A stretch of DNA of 26,764 nucleotides, from the NCBI GenBank assembly GCA_037178675.1, contig JAYMGJ010000600.1, forward strand, positions 1 through 26,764, in the 5' to 3' direction. The notes beneath the pieces are model-generated. The model did not search any database, was not told the DNA's origin, and worked only from the letters and a program-made list of their open reading frames with translations. Position 1 is the stretch's first letter; the number at the start of each line of letters is the position of its first letter. Below, piece by piece: positions 20,083 through 26,764 of the stretch. The DNA is from Scleroderma bovista (Eukaryota > Basidiomycota > Agaricomycetes > Boletales > Sclerodermataceae). Position numbers and translations under genes: made by a program.

Positions 20083-21275
20083 TGTGACACTCTGTGACCA
20101 GTTGTGACTCTACTTGTCATTCCAGGCCCCCTGACACTGCTCTTCTGGTCGGATCAATTCTTTTATTATCCCCCAGCCACTCCCATCAGTGGCACTGCTT
20201 CAGAAGCTCATCTCCAGATCTAAAGTTCAATCAATGACAGGTTGTGCTTCCCTTCTGTCTGAGTCACACAGAGTCACTCTGGCTCACTCTGACTCACTCT
20301 GCTGCGCATTATTCATCCCATCTTGGCATTACTAATCCCCATTACTCCCCTTACCAATCACTTACCAATCATCCTTCAAATCATGCTTATCATGCTGCTT
20401 ATCAATTCATGACTCATGCCCCTATGATTCATATGCATTATGTCATTGCATATGCTCATTTAGCTTCGATCTACTCATCCCATGCTTCCCCCCCCTCTCT
20501 TTTGGGCCCCATGCAATGATTTTTCCATATTCTTGGTTATACACCCCTTTTTACCTATGTTTTTACTCTTTCCCTTGGCTCAGCAGCTTGTTCATGCTCT
20601 CCCCATCAATGACTCAGCCTGATTACACTGCTTATCAATCGCTTACCAATTTCTTACCAATCTCTTACCAAGCACTTAGTCATTTGTGCTTACAGGGCCA
20701 CAGCCCCTCCTGTATATAAACCAGCAGCCTAAGGCTGCAAGGAAGTGTCTGCTTCCCCCTCAATAAAGCGACCATATTCACTCTCCCTCACTGTCTATAA
20801 GCTCTATCTTTGTCTTTGGTCTTGTAGGTCACTCAGTGCTGGCCTAAAGCTCCTATATTGTTGTTTATCAGATATATCTTGTATCTGATCATTTCTCTAG
20901 GCTCAAGCGCAGTCTAGCATCTCTGTCCACTCCATCCCATCACTGTCCATCGCATTCTTGAAGCAGGAACTGTCCCCTTGCTTCCCTGTTGCTCCATCAC
21001 TGCTATTACCCCCCTGTTGCCAATCTATCATCGCTGCTCAATCCCAGGACTCTTCCTCACCACTGTGGTAGGCTGAAGAGGAGTCAATACCATCCCCAGT
21101 CGCATATCATCCCCATCAGAAGCCCTTCCCTCCTGCATCCTTCCTGAAGGCGTGCAGCACATCCCCCTGAGGAGATTAAATACCAGAAACGCAAAGGAAG
21201 ACCACCACTCGCATTTTGCTGTCATTTGGTGTTGGTTGTTGGTTGTTCTGACCTCTTCCCTCACTTAGGCGCACA
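20083..21275 (+). other. LTR-like module in the right arm (mirror: 8258-9439)
   Basis: It begins TGTGACACTCTGTGACC and ends GCGCACA, that is TG...CA over 1,193 bp. Inside are TATATAAA (20713-20720) and AATAAA (20762-20767) about 50 bp apart, an order found in LTRs. A purine-rich CAAGGGA lies just before the start. It may be the LTR of a different retroelement or a chance arrangement. No primer-binding site or second direct-repeat copy was found. Confidence 0.4.
20631..20674 (+). repeat. 11-bp tandem repeat, four units (right arm)
   Basis: The units are CTTATCAATCG, CTTACCAATTT, CTTACCAATCT and CTTACCAAGCA. Two further exact units (CTTACCAATCA) stand at 20350-20371. They lie upstream of the TATATAAA and could be binding sites. 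Confidence 0.65.
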
Positions 21276-21282
21276 GTGGCGA
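21276..21282. repeat. target-site duplication of fold-back element (right copy)
   Basis: GTGGCGA directly follows the right terminus GCGCACA and matches 8251-8257. Confidence 0.8.
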
Positions 21283-21368
21283 TCAAGAATAAGTTGAATG
21301 CCGAGGGTGCAGTGAGAACACATTCAGCTGCCATGTCAAAGGAGTGAGTATATGGAGATGATGCATAC

Positions 21369-21495
21369 CTGGTTGAGATCCATCTGTGACCTTGACCTTC
21401 CAATTCAGTTCATCCAGCTGGCAATGGCTGGCTCAGTAGTGCCGCCACCTGGAAAGGTCTTGTACCTGGACGAGTGCACGGTGATCACACGCCAT
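21369..21495 (-). CDS. candidate 5' exons (1-2) of the gene split by the fold-back element
   Basis: Exon 1 (21495-21466) starts ATGGCGTGTG. The intron (21465-21418, 48 bp) has GTACAA...CCAG. Exon 2 (21417-21369) encodes LDELNWKVKVTDGSQP and ends at the donor GTATGC. Its one-base overhang joins exon 3 at 8243 in frame (QP-VPSDD). Without the insertion the intron between them would be about 100 bp. The alternative is that this stretch belongs to the plus-strand recombinase gene, which also shows a coding-like frame here with one stop. I cannot settle the strand. Confidence 0.4.
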
Positions 21496-23574
21496 CTTGA
21501 GCAAATCACCTTTTGTTCCACTGCATAGACAATCTGGACAAGGTAAGTGCAACACTTCACAGTTTTCAGCACCTTGCCGCTTGGACTCACTTGCCTACCA
21601 GGAACAGTGAACTCACCAAACTCTGGCAACAAGACATTGAAATTGCTTCTGCTTCTGCTGTGGATGCCATATTTGTCAAGTACCTGCAGGGAGAGGAGTG
21701 CTCGTTGACATACGGCAAGCTCCACACGTACTTCAAGGTTTACCTGTGGAATCGGAAGGGCTGGCAGACGAAAATGGATCGGGGGATGAGGGAACTGCTG
21801 AGATGTGAGTCAACCCCATGTGGGCACCATTAGAAACAGTGTGATGAGCACGATACCCACAGGCAATTATTATAAGATCTACCCAGAACCGAAGGAGGGT
21901 GCTGGGTGTGACACCTTTCTGTGGCTGCTCCTCTGGATCAAATGGGTCAAAGTGCTTCACCTCAGTCGTCCAATGGCACAGGACGACTATGTCTTCCCTG
22001 CAGTGGGTGCTAATGGTGTCTTGCAGCCTGGTAGCCAACTCGGGCATGACACTGTGCAAAAGTGGATCACCGAGGTGACAGAAGGAGCTGGCGTCTTCAA
22101 GAATTTCACAACCCACTGTTTCCAGCATGGAGGGGCGCAACATCAGTTTCTGTACGCACCTACTGGGCAATGGTGGTCACTGGATGTAATCCAGTGGTGA
22201 GGTGGGTGGGCTGAGGGCAAGCAGGTGAGCAAGATGCGATGCGATGAGATATTGATTGCTTTGTTCTTTCCCATTCTTGGCTGGTACTCACCACAGTGAC
22301 GCCCCTTTATTATTATTTTTTTCCACCTTTTCCCCCCTCACCTCACAGCACAGCACCCTCATGAGATATGTGCTCGACGAACTCTACCATTACGAGCACG
22401 ACCACAGCGACATGCTCGCACCGACCTCGTGGGAAGCTGGCCAGTCACTCACAGGAAAAGCAGCCCTAGTGCGACCGGCCACCACAGAGGCCCTCAACAC
22501 AGTCCAGGCTTCTCTTTCAGCAGAGATCCAGGCTGCATTCAGCAAACTCAGTGCAGCCCAGCTGGCATTGATGGAGGGCCAGCTGGCATTGGCCAAGGAT
22601 ATCAGGAGTCTGCACAAGCAGCTTGGTGGCAGAAGTAACCACCTCCAACCACCAGACTCCTGCACCCCCACATCTGCATCCACATCCGCCTCACTCTCGA
22701 ACCTGTCTCAAATCCAATCAGGTCAGATCGTCACTGTCAACGGCAGCGGTATGCCTTCATTTTTTTTTATTGACTCGGACCCTTGCGATGGACAGCCCAC
22801 TAATCCACATTCTCCCCAGCATCCCAGTCCATCCCAACATTCTCCTGGAAAGCGGAGCATTGCACGTTGGAGACAGGACCGCACTCTCACTCGCACTCAC
22901 ACTTGTGCTCTCATGCACCTGTGCTCCCCACTCAAGTCCCTCCCCAGGGCAGTGTCGCACACCATACCAAGTCCTGGTCTAATGCGCGCACATGCAGGTC
23001 TGCCACTGAGCTCAGGCCGACCCCTGGACTGGTCATCCCAAAGCTGCCCATCGACCTCCCAGATGGGACACCTGCACCCAAGTCCCAGTCTTGGAAGGAC
23101 CTCATGTGGCATTGGACGGAGGGGGAGCCTCGCCTCGGCCTCCACACACCACTCAAGGACTGGCCTCAGGAGCACTACAATGGCCAGAATTGGTGCTTCA
23201 ACGAGAAGTTCACACAGCACAGGACAATTGCCACGGAGTTCTTAAACAAGTAAGTCTTCTGTCATGCTTTCTGCTCCCTCTGGGGGAACACAATGCCTCA
23301 TTGCCTTTTCTTTTTTTCTTTCCTTTTCCAAACTGCCAGGTTTGAAAGGAAAAAGACGGCCTTCCTGGAGGCCTATGGTCCCGCTGCCAGTTGGGGTCAC
23401 ACCGATCTCCTCCACAAGATCCAGGATGCACGCAGACTGTACAGCGGAAATGGAGAGTGTCGCTCTTGCATTGCGCTTGTGCACCAGATCATGGCCACAC
23501 CATTGACGAAGGCAAGGCGCTGGAAGAAAGGTCCTCAGCCTGCGGCGGCAGCAGCAGGGCAGAGCAGTGAATAG
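21409..23574 (+). pseudogene. Crypton-like tyrosine recombinase with GCR1_C-type C-terminus (broken)
   Basis: Exons: up to 21542, 21602-21801, about 21864-22224, 22349-22748, 22820-23249 and 23340-23574. Introns end in AG and keep phase. The recombinase part shows LTKLWQQD, YFKVYLWNRKGWQ, YKIYPEP, DDYVFPAVGANGVL and THCFQHGGAQ, then the TLMRYVLDELY segment with a candidate nucleophilic Tyr. In tyrosine recombinases box II is H-x-x-R; here it reads HCFQ, so the catalytic Arg is missing. The C-terminal part has WKDLMWHWTEGEPRLGL, HTPLKDWP and HRTIATEFLNKFE, as in GCR1_C DNA-binding domains of fungal Cryptons. A coiled-coil-like helix follows residue EALNTVQ. TGA at 22198-22200 interrupts W-GGW, and TAG near 21526-21528 interrupts the first exon. 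The 5' end is not defined. Confidence 0.7.
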
Positions 23575-23801
23575 TGTGCTGCCATACCGATCGTTCATTT
23601 GGTTCATGCATTCACCATTGTCTCAGCAACTTATCTGTCCAGCTTCGCACTCTGTTTGGGGCAACAACTATCCATACCTAATGATCGCTACAACACCTCC
23701 TACACTAGTGGTGTGTGTCTGTGTAGTGTAATAATGTAATTAACCATCGTGCGCCTCTGCGTTTCACGTCCTCTCTCCCGACCGAGTGGTTTTCCCCTTA
23801 C
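23575..23801. other. non-coding interval after the recombinase gene
   Basis: No ORF, repeat or RNA gene is apparent. A GT-rich run (GTGTGTGTCTGTGTAG) lies near 23710-23726. The end of the interval contains the intron-like side of the minus-strand exon at 23802-23951. Confidence 0.4.
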
Positions 23802-23951
23802 CTTCGGGTTCTCTCGGGCACAGGGCACCGTGACATAATCAACATCATCCACCGTCGCGGAACCCTGGCGGACCTCGGCAGAGCGATCGTTACCATCACC
23901 CGTCGACGTGGGGGTGCCCGATCGTCCGATCACGCTCCCACGGTCCCCCAT
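23802..23951 (-). CDS. possible isolated first exon (50 codons) in CpG-rich DNA
   Basis: ATG at 23951 opens MGDRGSVIGRSGTPTSTGDG, and the frame runs to ARENPK, where a consensus donor GTAAGG stands at 23801-23796, in phase 0. The segment about 23750-23960 is much richer in CpG than its surroundings. No following exon was found leftwards. It could be a captured promoter/exon fragment or a functional short transcript. Function is unknown. Confidence 0.35.
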
Positions 23952-24002
23952 CCGGCAGCTGGCGCTGCCAATTTAAGATAGGGCTCAAGCACTTACCACT
24001 AT

Positions 24003-24105
24003 ATGTGACCACTTGTGACGGACTGTGACCTTGTTGTGATTTGACCCCAAATGGCGCTGTGACCCGAAGGTGACCCAATGTGACCTGCTCAGGTCACACC
24101 TGATA
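24003..24105. repeat. cluster of TGTGAC repeats, probable transposon subterminal region
   Basis: TGTGAC or close variants occur at about 24004, 24013, 24023, 24034, 24057, 24068 and 24079, with an inverted GGTCACACC at 24093. It lies about 170 bp beyond the 3' end of the DDE transposase gene, where subterminal binding repeats of a DNA transposon would be. No terminal inverted repeat could be matched because the other end is outside the window. 24110-24275 is AT-rich with no gene. Confidence 0.45.
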
Positions 24106-24275
24106 TGGCGGTGACTCGGTACTAGTGCAGATTGCAATGCGAAATCGACAGGTGAAGTAGCAATTAAAAAGGTATAGAGTATGATGATTTATGTATGGAA
24201 TAATGATATACGGTGAAATTATAAGTGAATTACTACGAGAAAGAAAACTTAGCAGCTTGAAAGAATGAAGAAAAT

Positions 24276-26689
24276 CAAAGACCAGCTTGCTCGAGCTCCT
24301 CAAGAATCGTGTTTGGAAGGACTCGGTGGCCCCGATACTTCTTGCTTGCCCACACTGCTTGCTTTCCAGTCAAACCTCGTCAATAAGCATCCATGAATCT
24401 TCGAGAGCGTCGTGCATATCTGGCAGCAGTGGCAGGTAAACAGGTCAAGTTGTAAGCATTTGAGAGTCATTTGACATATGAATCAGGGGCCCACGTACTT
24501 CCGCATTTGCTCAATGCTGACAGATTCCAGGGCATTAACCACGTTGCGCAAGAGGTCTTCTTCCTTAGGAGAAGGTGGGTACTGTCTGTAGACATGCTTT
24601 GCGTGCCCCCACACTTGCTCAATGAAGTTCAACTCAGAATGGAATTTCAGCAGAAATATTGCATCCCTTCGCTTCGCAGGCCAGTTCAAGGGAGGACTTT
24701 ACAATCGCGAAATCGGGTTCGTTATAGAGTAACCGCCGGCAGCAACAGCGATCCACATCTTTGGGGCACTCGAACTTTGGACATTCCGCTCGTAGCCCAG
24801 CAACATCGTATCCACGTTCCTCCAAAATCACCTTCATGCCTTTGAATATTCCCACACATTGATGGCTATCAGGGAAGTAGAGCGGCTGGGGTGAGCCATC
24901 ACTAAATTTCCCATCGCTCATTTTAACTTTGATTTTTCTCGGCTTCCCATCAGGACCAAAAGTAATTTTTCCAAATGGATCTTTCACTGTCACTTTGACA
25001 CCCCAATTTGTTCCCTCCTTTGGGGGAAACTTGGGCATCTTCCTGGCAGACAGGGAATCGTCAGGGCGTTTTAGGTGAGTCGTGGCATTGTCGAAGATGA
25101 AAATGTGGTGATTATCAGGAAAGTGCTTGGACACAATTGTCATGGCCATGTCCATTTGTGCCAGAATGTCGTCGTTGGTAAAGTACCCATCACGACTCTT
25201 TCCAAGCTTGAAAAGAACATGTGCTGACTCTTTTCCATCCAGAGAACGCAGGAACCCATAGTCTGCTGAGACATAATCGGAAACCATGACAGACACCCCC
25301 TCCCCCTTCATGTATGGTTTGGGGCTAGCATCCTTGTGAACCCAGCGTGAGGTGCGGCGATCATTGGCATAGAAAACACACTCATCGTGATGCCAGGTAA
25401 CAGTGTGGCGATGATACAGAGCAGCAGGGCCAGAGGGGGGATTCAAAGAAGAAGAGCTTGAATCTTCATCCCAGGTACGCATTTGATCCTCCATTTCAGT
25501 CCATCGCTTTAAAAATACATTTTGACGATACCAGACAACATTGGCTCTCTCGTGCCCATCCATATACTGGCCCTTGAAGTTCTTCGTCCATCGGTATTCC
25601 ATCTTTCTTAGCCAGTGTTTTGCCATTGCCAAGGAGACCCCTTTCTTCATCCCAAAACGAGATTGGACATCTGGTTTATCAAGGTAATCAACGACATCTT
25701 GAGCATGAACATGGCCTGACTCAATTGTTTGCAGGTACTCGTGAATTTCATTTGCCATGTCAGGATCCTCGAGACGGGATCTGCTCTGCTGACTGTAGGG
25801 GTTGACAACAGGATCGTTGATGCAATACAAGACATATGGCTTCACTATTGCTTGGAGATTTCGTGCGAACCAGGTAGACTTCCCCTTTCCTGCAGCAGCC
25901 AGTAATGATGCTGCCATCCATGCATTATATGCTGGTGACTGCAGATTGGTGTAGTGACCCAAAAAAATCACCATCACTTCGAGCCGTTCACGAGTCCAGG
26001 CACCTAGCTTGGAATCCCTATAGCCCTGACCAGAGGTGCGTGGAGGTTTCAATATCATTTTGAGGTCCTTGAGTGCAGCTTCGGCTTGGACAATGTCAGG
26101 AGGTTGCCACAAACTCTCCTGAGACATGTTGCTACTGCCAGAGAGGTTGCCCAGATCATCCTCAATGGTAGGCATTCCGAGACCAGGTGTGTCTGCTTCA
26201 ATGAAAATATCATCATCATCTTCTCCGAAGTCTTCATCCTCATCCTCCAAGGATTGCTCTGTGACTTGAGGTTCTGACATAACGTCTCCTGCAGGGTAGT
26301 TGCCATCATCAATGCTGCCTCCGTCTGCCAGTATTGTCAAGAACAACATACCAGTTGCTTCGTGATCACCATGGTCATGCTCACAGAAGTGCTCTGCTGC
26401 CTGGAGAAGCAGCTCTGCACCCAACCAAAAAGGTGGGTTGTTTTCAGCACTTGGTGTGGGCCTTATTGGATTGGCTGGTGGGTCGACAAACAGAATTTCC
26501 GCAGTAGTATCACAGTTGGGAGGCTGCACGAACAGATTTGCAAGATGAACTTTTGCATAGTAAGCAATGATCTCTCACCAGAGCATTCTCTTGCTCAGTT
26601 TTTGCATTCTTCTGTAGCCGAGGCTTCTTTGTTGCTTTGGGAGCATAAGCTCCGAGGTTTTGCAGATTCCCAAGAGCCCTCTTGGGCAT
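24276..26689 (-). pseudogene. Tc1/mariner-like DDE transposase pseudogene
   Basis: Exons on the minus strand are 26689-26579 (MPKRALGNLQ...), 26523-24499 and 24419-24276. Introns are 55 bp (GTGAGA...GCAG) and 79 bp (GTACGT...CCAG). An acidic N-terminal stretch (EDEDEDFGEDDDD) and a helical DNA-binding region with KLGAWTRERLEVM come first. The catalytic part has WHHDECVFYANDRR (first Asp), IFIFDNATTH (second Asp) and FHSELNFIEQVWGHAK (Glu), then SRRFMDAY and KKYRGHRVLP near the C-terminus. This is the DDE layout of IS630/Tc1/mariner-type enzymes, with a much longer N-terminus than classic Tc1. A frameshift lies between about 24690 and 24655, just before the catalytic Glu, and TGA stands at 24382-24380. 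It is otherwise long and open, so the decay is recent. Confidence 0.85.
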
Positions 26690-26764
26690 TCTGTTGGCAG
26701 CCTTTGTGCTATGTCACGCCACTTCCTCCGCTCCATTCCGTTTCCGTCACGCATATTTTTGTTC

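Larger units (their letters stand above)
8258..21275. mobile_element. fold-back element with about 2.3-kb terminal inverted repeats (contains nested Ty3)
   Basis: The left arm (8258-10491 plus 17982-18069, 2,322 bp) is the reverse complement of the right arm (18949-21275, 2,327 bp). By eye they are about 97-98% identical, with differences mostly transitions. The outer termini are TGTGCACCTAAGTGAGGG and the complement of a TGTGCGCC version. GTGGCGA flanks the pair. No duplication flanks either arm alone, so both arms moved as one unit. Without the Ty3 insertion and its extra target copy the element is 5,528 bp: arm, 879-bp centre, arm. No transposase is recognisable inside. It lies in what reads as an intron of the small minus-strand gene. 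Class is uncertain: a fold-back/MULE-like DNA element, or a palindromic product of a retroelement (termini TG...CA, LTR-like signals in the arms). Confidence 0.8.
18949..21275 (+). repeat. fold-back right arm, uninterrupted
   Basis: This 2,327-bp copy lacks the Ty3 insertion. In order it holds the tail of exon 4, the 58-bp repeats (about 19091-19206), the arm ORF (19452-19949), a TGTGAC-repeat start (20083), short tandem repeats, TATATAAA and AATAAA (20713 and 20762), and the outer terminus ...CTTAGGCGCACA. Confidence 0.92.

Noticed and set aside
8258..21275. The two arms as two independent insertions of a 2.3-kb transposon
   Set aside because: No direct repeat flanks either arm separately; the only matching flank pair is GTGGCGA around the whole unit.
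22256..23245. A single 329-codon ORF as one unbroken protein
   Set aside because: It starts in an intron and reads through the intron at 22749-22819 into a His/Pro-rich wrong frame. The spliced frame gives the GCR1_C-type domain.
1..26764. tRNA, rRNA and CRISPR features
   Set aside because: No cloverleaf with a T-loop GGTTCRANYCC, no rRNA stretch and no regularly spaced repeats with unique spacers were seen. Short repeats in the arms are contiguous tandem units.

Overview
The window is nuclear DNA of a filamentous fungus, most likely an agaricomycete basidiomycete. The reasons are many short introns (about 48-82 bp, GT...AG, pyrimidine-rich ends), a chromodomain Ty3 retrotransposon, a Tnp2-type transposase, a Crypton-like tyrosine-recombinase/GCR1_C gene and a Tc1/mariner-like DDE transposase of kinds that I know from mushroom genomes. 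No ordinary housekeeping gene, rRNA, tRNA or CRISPR was seen. It is a nested transposon island.

Layout. 1-741: anciently duplicated sequence. 742-2505 (+): a decayed multi-exon gene of unknown function. 2666-7609 (-): a Tnp2-type transposase pseudogene, cut in a coding exon by a solo Ty3 LTR (3793-4436, target duplication CTGAC). 7824-8243 and 21369-21495 (-): two halves of a small five-exon gene whose second intron now holds a 13,018-bp insertion. 8258-21275: that insertion, a fold-back element with about 2.3-kb terminal inverted repeats, flanked by the 7-bp direct repeat GTGGCGA. Its 879-bp centre carries most of a four-exon gene whose last exon runs into the right arm. Its left arm was later hit by a full-length Ty3 chromovirus (10492-17976, target duplication CAATC); the right arm keeps the empty site. 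21409-23574 (+): the Crypton-like gene. 23575-24275: non-coding, with a CpG-rich exon-like segment and a cluster of TGTGAC repeats. 24276-26689 (-): the DDE transposase pseudogene.

The Ty3 element reads on the minus strand: gag, a deleted protease, then RT-RNase H-integrase-chromodomain. It is inactive (gag frameshift, missing protease, RT motif A Asp to Asn, RNase H Asp to His, nonsense codon in pol). On the opposite strand, between pol and its 3' LTR, it carries an intron-containing gene for a Zn2Cys6-type cluster protein with coiled-coil-like segments. The U3 region of the LTR has three phased copies of a CCGG-containing 11-mer, which would be a plausible target for such a protein.

Two signals run through the window. 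The two LTRs differ by 12 transitions, 11 of them in CpG, and most in-frame stops are TGA where CGA would restore an arginine. Both fit decay by CpG methylation. The insertion order can be read directly: host-like gene, then fold-back element in its intron, then Ty3 in one arm. The main candidate for something new is the fold-back element itself. Its arms end in TG...CA and contain an LTR-like promoter/poly(A) module, which raises the possibility that a palindromic retroelement cDNA was integrated.
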